Below the pieces are notes generated by a model. It saw only the letters and a list, made by a program, of their open reading frames with translations, had not been told where the DNA came from and ran no database searches. The position numbers were made by a program, and so were the translations under genes. A stretch of 64,000 nt of DNA from Prauserella endophytica (GTDB taxonomy: Bacteria > Actinomycetota > Actinomycetes > Mycobacteriales > Pseudonocardiaceae): the NCBI RefSeq assembly GCF_005146945.1, contig NZ_SWMS01000004.1, positions 305,308-369,307 on the forward strand, in the 5' to 3' direction. Below, one piece after another: positions 1 through 8,387 of the stretch. The first letter of the stretch is position 1. Each line of letters starts with the position of its first letter.

Positions 1-617
1 TGAGCGAGGCGGGCGACCTCCGCGGCGCGGAACATCGGCCCGCCGGGGCGGCCCACCAGCAGCGCCCGGTCCGGCTTGCCCAGCGGCGTCGCGGCCAGCT
101 CGGTGCCCAGCTCCTGCCAGGTCGGGGGCACCCACGACTCCTCGCCGTCCAGCACGGTCGCGCGCTCGAGCGGCAGCCACGGCATGTCCTTGATCGCCGT
201 CTCCGGGGCGGCGCTGGACGAGGCCAGCGGCTCCACCCCGTCGTCGCTGTGCTGCACGACCACCGACCAGCCCGCCCGGATGATCTTCGGGACGCCCTCC
301 GCGAGCAGGTCGAGGCCCGTGGCCGGCTGCGCGGCGATCTCCTCGACGAGCTCCAGCTCGCGGTGGGTGTCGAGCACCCCGGCGTAGGGGCGCACGGCGT
401 CGACCTCGACGCCCTCGACGCTCTCGGCCGCGGTGATCAGCGCGTCGGGCAGCCTGCCCGAGGGCAGCTCCACCACCAGGTCGTCGATGGCGACGCCGCT
501 GCCGCGCTCGACCACGTCGACGCTGAGGATGTCGGCTCCGGCGAGGCCCAGCGCGGTGGCCACGGCTCCCAGCGTGCCCGGGCTGTCGGGGAGCTGAACC
601 CTGATCAGGAACGACAC
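1..617 (-). CDS. ACT-domain amino-acid-binding protein, 3' end cut by window
   Basis: About 205 codons are visible and the gene runs off the left edge. The first 75 residues form an ACT-type regulatory fold beginning [16 protein letters not shown], the usual small-molecule-binding half of amino-acid-sensing proteins; the rest has no motif I recognise. The GTG start at 617 is chosen because AGAGGGG lies just upstream. It is divergent from gatC, the same arrangement as Rv3013/gatC in M. tuberculosis, so it is probably the conserved orthologue. The ligand is unknown. It is not an enzyme as far as can be seen. Confidence 0.75.
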   Translation of the reverse strand, partial: MSFLIRVQLPDSPGTLGAVATALGLAGADILSVDVVERGSGVAIDDLVVELPSGRLPDALITAAESVEGVEVDAVRPYAGVLDTHRELELVEEIAAQPATGLDLLAEGVPKIIRAGWSVVVQHSDDGVEPLASSSAAPETAIKDMPWLPLERATVLDGEESWVPPTWQELGTELAATPLGKPDRALLVGRPGGPMFRAAEVARLA

Positions 618-927
618 CCTGAGCCCCTCTCGGTCCTCGTCCGGCCACAGGTGGCACCGGTGCCGGTCCCGGACAGCTTCCTCACCTCATTCAAGCAGCT
701 CACCGCAGCTTTCAGACCTGTCGTCTCCTCGGGCACTCCCTCCTTGCCGTGGAGCGCGTATGCCGGCCGATGATTGTGACAGAACGCGGACGGCGCGCGC
801 AGCCACCGCCGGCGTGGCCACGTGCACAGTGTGCCCGCTGCCGGGCGAACAACCCGGTCGAGCCCGGTCCGCCGCACGCCATAGACTGCCGGGAGGAACA
901 CCCGAATCCCCTTCCGGAGTCACCCGC

Positions 928-1227
928 GTGTCGAATATCTCCCGCGACGAGGTCGCGCACCTCGCCAAGCTGGCCAGGCTGGCCGTCACCGAGAAGGAGC
1001 TGGACGTCTTCGCAGGCCAGCTCGACCAGATCCTCGACGCGGTGGCCAAGGTCGGTGAGGTCGCGGCGGACGACATCCCGCCGACCTCGCACGCCGTGCC
1101 GCTGACCAACGTGTTCCGCGCCGACGAGATCCGGCCGAGCCTCAGCCAGGAGCAGGCGCTCTCCGGCGCGCCCGCGGCCGAAGAGGGCAGGTTCCGGGTA
1201 CCGCGCATTCTGGGGGAAGAACAGTGA
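928..1227 (+). CDS. gatC: Asp-tRNA(Asn)/Glu-tRNA(Gln) amidotransferase subunit C
   Basis: Small 99-residue subunit that clamps GatA to GatB in the tRNA-dependent amidotransferase. The N-terminus [19 protein letters not shown] is the standard GatC helix, and the length is normal for the family. The GTG at 928 starts the homologous region; an in-frame upstream extension to 760 has no family similarity. The stop overlaps the gatA start in GTGA, so the two are translationally coupled. It acts in the cytoplasm on mischarged Glu-tRNA(Gln) or Asp-tRNA(Asn). Confidence 0.95.
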   Translation: MSNISRDEVAHLAKLARLAVTEKELDVFAGQLDQILDAVAKVGEVAADDIPPTSHAVPLTNVFRADEIRPSLSQEQALSGAPAAEEGRFRVPRILGEEQ

Positions 1228-2729
1228 CCGACCTGACCAGGCTCACCGCGAGCGAGCTCGCCGCGAAGATCCACAAGCAGGAGATCACCTCGGTCGAGGC
1301 GACCAAGGCGCACCTCGACCGCATCGCCGAGGTGGACGGCGCCGTCAACGCGTTCCTGCACGTCGACACCGAGGGCGCGCTCGCCGCCGCCCGCAAGGTC
1401 GACGGTGACCTCGCCGAGGGCCGCGAGCCCGTGTCGCCGATCGCGGGCGTGCCGCTCGCGCTCAAGGACGTGCTGACCACCAAGGGCGTGCCCACCACGT
1501 GCGGGTCGAAGACGCTCGAGAACTGGCTGCCGCCCTACGACGCCACGGTGACGCGCAGGCTGCGCGAGGCGGGCGTCGTGATCCTCGGCAAGACGAACAT
1601 GGACGAGTTCGCGATGGGCTCCTCCACCGAGAACTCGGCGTACGGGCCCACCCGCAACCCGTGGGACCGCGAGCGCATCCCCGGCGGCTCCGGCGGCGGC
1701 TCCTCGGCCTCGCTGGCCGCGTTCGAGGCGCCGCTGGCGATCGGCACCGACACCGGCGGCTCGATCCGCCAGCCCGCCGCCGTCACCGGCACGGTCGGTG
1801 TGAAGCCCACCTACGGTGGTGTCTCGCGCTACGGGCTCGTGGCGTTCTCGTCCTCGCTCGACCAGGCCGGTCCGTGCGCGCGCTCGGTGCTCGACGCGGC
1901 GCTGCTGCACGAGGTGATCGCCGGGCACGACCCGATGGACTCGACGTCGATCGACGCGCCCGTGCCGCCCGTCGTCACCGCCGCGAGGGCGGGGCTCAAG
2001 GGCGACCTCACTGGCGTGAAGGTCGGCGTGGTCGCGGAGTTCTCCGGCGAGGGCTACCAGCCGGGTGTGCAGCGTTCCTTCGAGGCCGCGGTCGCGCAGC
2101 TCAAGGACCTGGGCGCCGAGGTGGTCGAGGTGTCCTGCCCGAACTTCACCTACGCGCTGCCCGCGTACTACCTCATCGCGCCGAGCGAGTGCTCCTCCAA
2201 CCTGGCGCGGTTCGACGCCATGCGCTACGGCCTGCGCGTGGCCGACGACGGCACGCACAGTGCCGAGGAGGTCATGTCGCTGACCCGCGAGGCCGGGTTC
2301 GGCGCTGAGGTAAAGCGTCGCATCATGCTCGGCACCTACGCGCTCTCGTCGGGCTACTACGACGCCTACTACGGCTCGGCGCAGAAGGTGCGCACGCTGA
2401 TCACGCGTGACTTCTCCGCCGCGTTCGAGAAGGTCGACGTGCTCGTGTCGCCCACCACGCCCACCACGGCGTTCAAGATCGGCGAGCGCGTGGACGACCC
2501 GCTGGCGATGTACCTCGCCGACCTGTGCACCATCCCGGCCAACCTGGCCGGAAACGCCGCGATGAGCGTCCCGAGTGGACTGTCCGACGAGGACGGTCTG
2601 CCGGTGGGGCTGCAGATCATGGCGCCCGCGCTCGCCGACGACCGGCTCTACCGCGTCGGCGCGGCCTACGAGGTGGCGCGCGGACCGTTGCTGGACCGCA
2701 TTCCTGAACTGAAGGGGGTCTCGGCGTGA
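1224..2729 (+). CDS. gatA: Glu-tRNA(Gln) amidotransferase subunit A (glutaminase)
   Basis: Amidase-signature enzyme, 501 residues, which releases ammonia from glutamine and feeds it to GatB. The catalytic Lys-cisSer-Ser set is visible: Lys81 in PLALKDV, Ser156 in the [10 protein letters not shown] loop and Ser180 in TDTGGSIRQ. The GTG start at 1224 overlaps the gatC stop. Length and motifs are fully normal, so the enzyme should be active. GatB follows after 34 nt, completing the gatCAB operon. Confidence 0.97.
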   Translation: MTDLTRLTASELAAKIHKQEITSVEATKAHLDRIAEVDGAVNAFLHVDTEGALAAARKVDGDLAEGREPVSPIAGVPLALKDVLTTKGVPTTCGSKTLENWLPPYDATVTRRLREAGVVILGKTNMDEFAMGSSTENSAYGPTRNPWDRERIPGGSGGGSSASLAAFEAPLAIGTDTGGSIRQPAAVTGTVGVKPTYGGVSRYGLVAFSSSLDQAGPCARSVLDAALLHEVIAGHDPMDSTSIDAPVPPVVTAARAGLKGDLTGVKVGVVAEFSGEGYQPGVQRSFEAAVAQLKDLGAEVVEVSCPNFTYALPAYYLIAPSECSSNLARFDAMRYGLRVADDGTHSAEEVMSLTREAGFGAEVKRRIMLGTYALSSGYYDAYYGSAQKVRTLITRDFSAAFEKVDVLVSPTTPTTAFKIGERVDDPLAMYLADLCTIPANLAGNAAMSVPSGLSDEDGLPVGLQIMAPALADDRLYRVGAAYEVARGPLLDRIPELKGVSA

Positions 2730-2763
2730 CCGCCGACGTACTCGTTACCGCGGAGGCGACGAA

Positions 2764-4269
2764 ATGACCGCCGTTGTCGACCTGATGGACTACGCCGAGG
2801 TCGTCGAACGCTACGACCCGGTGCTGGGGCTCGAGGTGCACGTCGAGCTGTCCACGAAGACCAAGATGTTCTGCGGCTGCCCCAACCTGTTCGGCGGAGA
2901 GCCCAACACCCACGTCTGCCCGACGTGCCTCGGTCTGCCCGGCGCGCTGCCGGTGGTCAACGGCAGGGCGGTGGAGTCGGCGATCCGCATCGGGCTGGCG
3001 CTGAACTGCGAGATCGCGGAGTGGTGCCGGTTCGCCAGGAAGAACTACTTCTATCCCGACATGCCGAAGAACTTCCAGACCTCGCAGTACGACGAGCCGA
3101 TCGCCTTCAACGGCCACCTCGATGTCGTGCTCGACGACGGCGAGGTGGTGCGCGTGGACATCGAGCGCGCGCACATGGAGGAGGACACCGGCAAGTCGCT
3201 GCACGTCGGCGGCGCCACCGGCCGTATCCATGGCGCTGAGCACTCGCTGCTCGACTACAACCGCGCGGGCGTGCCGCTGATCGAGATCGTCACCAAGCCG
3301 ATCGTGGGCATGGGGGAGCGAGCCCCGGAGGTGGCCCGCGCGTACGTGGCCGCGCTGCGTGACCTGCTGCGGGCCATGGACGTCTCCGACGTCCGCATGG
3401 ACCAGGGCTCGCTGCGCTGCGACGCGAACGTGTCGCTCATGCCGAAGGGCACGAGCGAGTTCGGCACCCGCACCGAGACGAAGAACGTGAACTCGCTGCG
3501 CAGCGTCGAGCGCGCCGTGCGCTACGAGATGACGAGGCAGGCGGCGGTGCTGGCCTCCGGCGGCACGGTGACCCAGGAGACCCGGCACTTCCAGGAGGCC
3601 GACGGCAGCACGTCGGCGGGCCGCACCAAGGAGACCGCCGAGGACTACCGGTACTTCCCCGAGCCCGACCTGGTGCCGATCGCGCCGAGCCGCGAGTGGG
3701 TCGAGGAGCTGCGCGCGACGATCCCGGAGCTGCCGTGGGAGCGCCGCAAGCGCATCCAGGCCGAGTGGAACCTCACCGACGAGGAGCTGCGCGACCTCGT
3801 CAACACCGGGGCCGCCGACCTCGTCGCCGCGACGGTCGACGCCGGTGCCGAGCCGGGCGAGGCCCGCAGCTGGTGGGTGCAGTACCTGACTCAGCAGGCC
3901 AACACCCGCGACGTGGAGCTGGCAGATCTGGCGATCACCCCGGTCCACGTGGCCCGCGTGATCGAGCTGGTGAAGTCCGGCGAGCTGACCAACAAGCTCG
4001 CCCGCGAGGTCGTGCAGGGTGTGCTGGCCGGTGAGGGCGAGCCGGACGAGGTGGTGGCCAACCGCGGCCTCAAGGTCGTCTCCGACGACTCGGCCCTGCT
4101 CACGGCGGTCGACGAAGCGCTGGCGGCGCAGCCGGACGTCGCGGAGAAGATCCGCGGTGGCAAGGTGCAGGCGGCCGGTGCGATCGTCGGCGCCGTCATG
4201 AAGGCAACCAAGGGACAGGCGGACGCCAAGCGCGTGCGCGAGCTGATCCTCGAGCGCGTGGGCGCCTGA
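2764..4269 (+). CDS. gatB: Glu-tRNA(Gln)/Asp-tRNA(Asn) amidotransferase subunit B
   Basis: Subunit of 501 residues that binds the mischarged tRNA, activates the Glu or Asp side chain with ATP and transfers ammonia. The N-terminal PET112 domain opens with [19 protein letters not shown]; the paired cysteines in FCGCPN and CPTCLG fit the zinc site seen in the family. A C-terminal GatB/YqeY helical domain occupies roughly residues 350-501. It is third in the gatCAB operon. The presence of gltX and tRNA-Gln in the same window but no glnS supports a Glu-tRNA(Gln) role. Confidence 0.97.
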   Translation: MTAVVDLMDYAEVVERYDPVLGLEVHVELSTKTKMFCGCPNLFGGEPNTHVCPTCLGLPGALPVVNGRAVESAIRIGLALNCEIAEWCRFARKNYFYPDMPKNFQTSQYDEPIAFNGHLDVVLDDGEVVRVDIERAHMEEDTGKSLHVGGATGRIHGAEHSLLDYNRAGVPLIEIVTKPIVGMGERAPEVARAYVAALRDLLRAMDVSDVRMDQGSLRCDANVSLMPKGTSEFGTRTETKNVNSLRSVERAVRYEMTRQAAVLASGGTVTQETRHFQEADGSTSAGRTKETAEDYRYFPEPDLVPIAPSREWVEELRATIPELPWERRKRIQAEWNLTDEELRDLVNTGAADLVAATVDAGAEPGEARSWWVQYLTQQANTRDVELADLAITPVHVARVIELVKSGELTNKLAREVVQGVLAGEGEPDEVVANRGLKVVSDDSALLTAVDEALAAQPDVAEKIRGGKVQAAGAIVGAVMKATKGQADAKRVRELILERVGA

Positions 4270-4274
4270 TCGCG

Positions 4275-4787
4275 TTGTTGTCCCGCGTCACCTGGCGCGA
4301 GTGGCTCGGCCTCGGTGCCGGGCTGCTCGCGCTCGTCACGTTGTTCCTGCCGTGGACCGTGCTCAGCGCGGACAACCCCGAGGTGCAGGCTGCGCTGTCG
4401 TCGCTGCCGGGCGGCGACGTGTCTCGCTCGGCGTGGAACTCGACGTTCTTCGCCTGGTTCCCGCCGCTGCTGCTCCTGCTCGCCGGGCTCGCCGTCGCGG
4501 CGTTCGGCCGGGTGCCCTCGGCGCGTACCGGCGGGCTGCCGCACCTGTGGCTGGTCGCCTCGGCGGTCGCGCTCGTGTCGTTCGTGCTCGGCTGGGTGCT
4601 CATCGACTGGCAGTTCGGCGGCGAGGAACGCGCGCTGCTCGCCGAGAGCGGCGTGTCGGTGGACGCCGGGCTCGGCCGCTGGCTGGCCGCGCTCGCGGTG
4701 CTCGCCTCGCTGGTGGCGGCGATCCTGGACCTGCGCGAGGCCCGCGCCGAGTCCCGCCGACCCCGGAAACTCCCCCGAACCCGTTAG
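4275..4787 (+). CDS. Small four-helix membrane protein
   Basis: A 170-residue protein with about four hydrophobic segments, near residues 8-28, 57-80, 90-115 and 138-158. It ends in a basic tail (ESRRPRKLPRTR). The TTG at 4275 lies 5 nt after the gatB stop, suggesting co-transcription; a second TTG at 4278 is possible. No enzymatic motif is visible. It sits where Rv3008-type small proteins are found after gatB, but I cannot claim orthology. Function unknown. Confidence 0.7.
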   Translation: MLSRVTWREWLGLGAGLLALVTLFLPWTVLSADNPEVQAALSSLPGGDVSRSAWNSTFFAWFPPLLLLLAGLAVAAFGRVPSARTGGLPHLWLVASAVALVSFVLGWVLIDWQFGGEERALLAESGVSVDAGLGRWLAALAVLASLVAAILDLREARAESRRPRKLPRTR

Positions 4788-4797
4788 CCCCCCGACC

Positions 4798-4905
4798 GCA
4801 GTGAAGGCCACCTTCACTGCGCCCACCCGTCTCCCACCACCACCCAACCGGAGGCGCTGCGCGCCGCTGTGTCTGATTCCACGCAGTGAAGGTGGCCTTC
4901 ACTGC
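4798..4905. repeat. Two 23-bp palindromes flanking a dispersed spacer element
   Basis: GCAGTGAAGG-n3-CCTTCACTGC occurs at 4798-4820 and again at 4883-4905, with a spacer that starts CCCACCCGTCTCCCACC. Each copy is a 10-bp-arm hairpin. They lie between two convergent genes ending at 4787 and 4919, so a bidirectional terminator role is likely. The same palindrome recurs at five other places in this window. Confidence 0.85.
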
Positions 4906-4918
4906 ATGTGGGGTGCGC

Positions 4919-6109
4919 CTAGTCGCGGCCGGAGCCGGAGGCGGGCTGGCGGACCACCAGCACCACGCGGTCGTCGCTGGACACCGGCGTGCCGCCGTCC
5001 TTGTTGATCGTGCCCGCCACCGCGACGTCGGGCGTCACGGGGTCGAGCGCCCCGAGCTTGCCGTAGCTGGTCCCGTTGTTTCCGTCCATCGTGACCTGCG
5101 GTTTTCCGCCGACCGAACCGTCCTCGGTGAGCGGCAGGTTCTGCACGTTGGCGCCGGTCGAGGTGGCGACTGCGAGCACGTCGGTCCAGTCGGTGCAGCC
5201 CGTGACGCCGGGGCGGTCGGGCCATGTCCACGCGGGCACGCTCAGGTCGCTGCCGGGCTGGATGCGGTACAGCGCGTCCTTGTCGGGGCCCTGGTCGGTG
5301 ACCCACAGCCGGGAGCCGTCGGTGGTCTTGCACATCCCACCGGGGTTGTGCAGTCCGCTCGCCAGCACGGGGGAGTCCGGCCTCGGGTTGTCCTCGGCGG
5401 GCAGGCCGGCCGGGGTGATCCGCAGGACCTTGCCCGCGAGGGAGCTGGAATCGGCCGCCGAGGCGGGGTTGCCCGCGTCGCCCGTGGCGACGAGCAGGGA
5501 GCCGTTGCCGTCGGTGAGCAATGCGCCGCGGTTGCCGGTCTGGCCCTTCGGGATGCCGGTGAGCACCGGTTTCGGCGGCTGGCCCTCGGCGAAACGGACC
5601 ACCCGGTTGTCGGTCGGCGTGGTGATGTAGGCGAACACGAGCCCGTCCTCGCCGTAGGTCGGCGACAGCGCGAGCCCGGTCAGCCCGCCGTCGCCGGCGG
5701 CGACCACGTCGAGCTTCGCGAACTCGGACTTCTCCGCATCGGCGCCGACGAGGAACACGCGGCCGCTCTTGCGCTCGGCGGCCAGCGCGCCGATGGTGGA
5801 GCCGTCCGTGGGCAGCGCAGCGACCGCCGACACGGTGTCCAGGCACGTCGCGATCACGGCCTTGTCGAAGTCCTTGCAGCCGTCCGGGGGCGGAATGGGG
5901 GTCTGTGACGTCGGGGGACCGCTGGGTACGGCAGGGGTGCCCGCCTCGGGCAGCTCGGGCTGAGGGCCCGCCTCAGGGGTCAGCTCGGGCGCGGGCTGCC
6001 AGTTCTCGCCCGCCGCGCTGTCGTCGAACTCGGCACAGCCGGACAGCAACAACGCGCCGCCGGCCAGCAGGGCCAGCGGCCACGACCTTCTCCGGGGCCG
6101 GATCAGCAC
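4919..6109 (-). CDS. Sorbosone/glucose dehydrogenase-like beta-propeller lipoprotein
   Basis: A 396-residue secreted lipoprotein. The signal segment LALLAGGALLLSGCAEF ends in a lipobox Cys near residue 25. The remainder matches the soluble glucose/sorbosone dehydrogenase propeller: LTGLALSPTYGEDGLVFAY, GNRGALLTDGNGSLLVATGD, GKVLRITPAG and LASGLHNPGGM. The GTG at 6109 is chosen because it begins the signal peptide and follows GGGGAC; a longer reading to 6193 would run into the divergent gene. It resembles LppZ (Rv3006) in family and position. The substrate and the cofactor (PQQ in relatives) are not proven. Confidence 0.85.
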   Translation of the reverse strand: MLIRPRRRSWPLALLAGGALLLSGCAEFDDSAAGENWQPAPELTPEAGPQPELPEAGTPAVPSGPPTSQTPIPPPDGCKDFDKAVIATCLDTVSAVAALPTDGSTIGALAAERKSGRVFLVGADAEKSEFAKLDVVAAGDGGLTGLALSPTYGEDGLVFAYITTPTDNRVVRFAEGQPPKPVLTGIPKGQTGNRGALLTDGNGSLLVATGDAGNPASAADSSSLAGKVLRITPAGLPAEDNPRPDSPVLASGLHNPGGMCKTTDGSRLWVTDQGPDKDALYRIQPGSDLSVPAWTWPDRPGVTGCTDWTDVLAVATSTGANVQNLPLTEDGSVGGKPQVTMDGNNGTSYGKLGALDPVTPDVAVAGTINKDGGTPVSSDDRVVLVVRQPASGSGRD

Positions 6110-6173
6110 AGTCCCCGAGACTAGGCGGCCCACCGTGAACCGCGAGTAAGCGGGTCGGGAGCGATGCGCCACG

Positions 6174-7097
6174 ATGGGTCCTGTGACGATCACGGTGCTG
6201 GTACCCGACGACGACGGTATGCGGGCCCTCGCGGAGGTCGACGGTGTGCGGCCGGTCCGCTACGACTCCGGCAAGCCGCTGCCACCCGAGGCGGCCGACG
6301 CGGAGGTGCTGATTCCCGGGCCCGGCGCGGCCCAGCGCGCGGAGTCGCTGCTTGCCGGGTTGCCGAGACTGCGGTTGATCCAGCTGCTCAGCGCGGGTGC
6401 CGAGACCTGGGTGAACGTGCTGCCCGACGGTGTGCTGCTCGCCACCTGCCGGGGCGCCCACAGCGGGGCGACGGCCGAATGGGCGGTGGCGGCGTTGCTG
6501 TCGATGTACCGCGAGCTGGACGCGTTCGCCGAGGCGCGCGGCGAGCGCGCGTGGGCACCGAGGAGCACAGACAGCCTGCAGGGCAAGCGGGTGCTCGTGG
6601 TCGGTGCCGGCGACGTGGGTGGCGCGTTGCGCCGCAGGCTGGAGCCGTTCGACGCGCGGGTCACGATGGTCGGCCTTTCCGCGAGGGAGGGCGTGCACGG
6701 CGTCGATGAGCTGCCGGAACTGCTGCCCGACGCCGATGTGGTGGTGCTACTGGTGCCGCTGACCTCGCGCACACGGGGCATGGTCGACGCGGCGTTCCTC
6801 GCTGCGATGCCCGACGGCGCGATACTGGTGAACGCGGCGCGAGGCCAGGTGGTGGACACCCAGGCGCTGCTGGCGGAGCTCAAGGCGGGCAGGCTGCGGG
6901 CCGCGCTCGACGTCACCGACCCGGAACCGCTGCCCGGCGACCATCCGCTGTGGACGGTGCCGGGAGTGTTGATCACGCCGCACGTGGCGGGATCGGTGAG
7001 CGGCGCGCGACGGCGGTCCTACGCGGTGGCGGTGGCGGAGATCGAGCGCTACGTGCAGGGTGAGTTGCCCGACAACCTCGTGCACGGCGAGTACTGA
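6174..7097 (+). CDS. D-isomer-specific 2-hydroxyacid dehydrogenase, NAD-binding
   Basis: A 307-residue enzyme that probably reduces a 2-keto acid to a D-2-hydroxy acid. The Rossmann loop VLVVGAGDVGGALRRRL starts near residue 140. The family triad is visible as Arg in NAARGQVVD, Glu in DVTDPEPLPGDHPLW and His in ITPHVAGS. ATG at 6174 is used; GTG at 6183 is equally possible. It is divergent from the lipoprotein gene with only 64 nt between starts, so the promoters overlap. The substrate cannot be read from the sequence; glyoxylate/hydroxypyruvate reductase is one possibility. Confidence 0.9.
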   Translation: MGPVTITVLVPDDDGMRALAEVDGVRPVRYDSGKPLPPEAADAEVLIPGPGAAQRAESLLAGLPRLRLIQLLSAGAETWVNVLPDGVLLATCRGAHSGATAEWAVAALLSMYRELDAFAEARGERAWAPRSTDSLQGKRVLVVGAGDVGGALRRRLEPFDARVTMVGLSAREGVHGVDELPELLPDADVVVLLVPLTSRTRGMVDAAFLAAMPDGAILVNAARGQVVDTQALLAELKAGRLRAALDVTDPEPLPGDHPLWTVPGVLITPHVAGSVSGARRRSYAVAVAEIERYVQGELPDNLVHGEY

Positions 7098-7116
7098 GCG
7101 TCCGCGTCGATCGGCC

Positions 7117-7397
7117 GCAGTGAAGGCCACCATGCCTGCGCTCACCCGTCTCCCACCACCACCCGAACGGAGGCGCGCCGCGCCGCTGCGTTCGACCCGG
7201 CCGCAGTGAAGGCCACCATGCCTGCGCTCACCCGTCTCCCACCACCACCCAAACGGAGGCGCGCCGCGCCGCTGCGTTCGACCCGGCCGCAGTGAAGGCC
7301 ACCATGCCTGCGCTCACCCGTCTCCCACCACCACCCAAACGGAGGCGCGCCGCGCCGCTGCGTTCGACCCGGCCGCAGTGAAGGTGGCCTTCACTGC
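7117..7397. repeat. 86-bp tandem repeat, three units, closed by a perfect 23-bp palindrome
   Basis: Units start at 7117, 7203 and 7289 with an exact 86-bp period. Each opens with a degenerate palindrome (GCAGTGAAGGCCACC then ATGCCTGC) followed by the CACCCGTCTCCCACC spacer element. The array ends at 7375-7397 with the undamaged palindrome GCAGTGAAGG-n3-CCTTCACTGC. It fills the whole gap between convergent genes ending at 7097 and 7421. It has no unique spacers, so it is not CRISPR. Confidence 0.9.
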
Positions 7398-7420
7398 GGC
7401 CGGCGGCGAGGCTCGTCGGG

Positions 7421-7906
7421 TCAGTCGCGCTTCATGATCGAGCCGCCGAAGTAGTCGTCGTCCTCCGGATCGCCACCAGGCCGCGACGGGCGAGGCTCTC
7501 GCGGCGGGGTGTCGGTGGCGATCGGCGGGCCGCCCGGCTCGATGATGTCGTCGAGCTCGTGGCCCTCCTGGATCATCGTGTACGCCTGGCGCATGCCCTC
7601 GACGCCGCCCTCCAGTGCGCTGCGCACCTGCGGGTCGTCGAGGAAGCGCCCAGCCGCGATGTCGTTCCAGGACAGGTCACCGCGGTCGATGCGCTCCTGC
7701 AGCTCGCGCAGCTCCCTCGGCGCGTTCTTGCCGCGGGCGTGCTCCTCGATCTGCTCGATGTCCTGTTGCGACAGTCCTGTCTGGGGGACCTGCCGCTCCA
7801 GCTGTTTGGCGTCGGCGATGGTCTGGTCGAGACCCACCTCGGCCTCCTCCAGCTTGGCCATGGCCTCGCGGATCTGGGGCGTCTGCCACCAGTCGGGGTT
7901 GGTCAT
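7421..7906 (-). CDS. Hypothetical helical protein, last gene of the Rhs toxin operon
   Basis: A 161-residue acidic protein without signal peptide or membrane segment. Residues 5-70 are predicted helical, perhaps a coiled coil (AMAKLEEAEVGLDQTIADAK); the C-terminal 40 residues are Pro/Asp-rich and probably disordered. ATG follows GAGAGG. It begins 19 nt after the candidate immunity gene and shares its strand, so it is likely part of the same transcript. It may be an accessory or chaperone of the secreted toxin, but I do not recognise the family. Confidence 0.7.
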   Translation of the reverse strand: MTNPDWWQTPQIREAMAKLEEAEVGLDQTIADAKQLERQVPQTGLSQQDIEQIEEHARGKNAPRELRELQERIDRGDLSWNDIAAGRFLDDPQVRSALEGGVEGMRQAYTMIQEGHELDDIIEPGGPPIATDTPPREPRPSRPGGDPEDDDYFGGSIMKRD

Positions 7907-7925
7907 CGCGATGTGCCTCTCGTGG

Positions 7926-8363
7926 TCAACGCGGGAGCTCCACGTTGATGATCCAGTTCTCGTCCTCTTCCTCGAAGAGCCCCACCACGGGGGAGCCGCT
8001 CGCCGCGATGCTCACGACGTCGATCGAGCCCGCGCGCTCCAGCAGCCCGGAAAGGAATCCCGGCCGCGAGGGAGGTCGGACCAGTGCCCACGGCAGCTCG
8101 AAGGCCCCCGGTCCCGTGATGCACACGTAGCACGACCCGTCCTCGGCGAGCAGGCCGACGGCCTCGGCGTTGTCGCGCCAGGCCTGCTCCGTTCTGCCCA
8201 CGCTGTCGTCCGCCTCCGCGTCGACGCGGATCTGTGGCCGGACGGCCAGGTTGGCGACCGATCGCGTGGCCGCCTCGGGCGTCGTGCCGTGCACGTCCGC
8301 TGCTTCGCCGAGCACCGTGAAGCCCGCTGCCTCGAGTATCTCGGTGCGTTCGCGTTGGTCCAT
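7926..8363 (-). CDS. Candidate immunity protein for the Rhs toxin
   Basis: A 145-residue cytoplasmic-looking acidic protein (MDQRERTEILEAAGFTVLG at the start, DENWIINVELPR at the end). I assign the role from position: it begins 24 nt after the stop of the WXG-Rhs toxin gene on the same strand, where cognate immunity genes of polymorphic toxins lie. The ATG at 8363 is preferred because GGAGAG precedes it by 4 nt; ATGs at 8375 and 8378 are alternatives. No named immunity family is recognised from the sequence. Confidence 0.6.
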   Translation of the reverse strand: MDQRERTEILEAAGFTVLGEAADVHGTTPEAATRSVANLAVRPQIRVDAEADDSVGRTEQAWRDNAEAVGLLAEDGSCYVCITGPGAFELPWALVRPPSRPGFLSGLLERAGSIDVVSIAASGSPVVGLFEEEDENWIINVELPR

Positions 8364-8387
8364 TCGACTCTCCATCATCGCCGTTGA

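Noticed and set aside
7117..7397. CRISPR array
   Set aside because: The repeats are contiguous 86-bp units with identical spacers and no cas genes.
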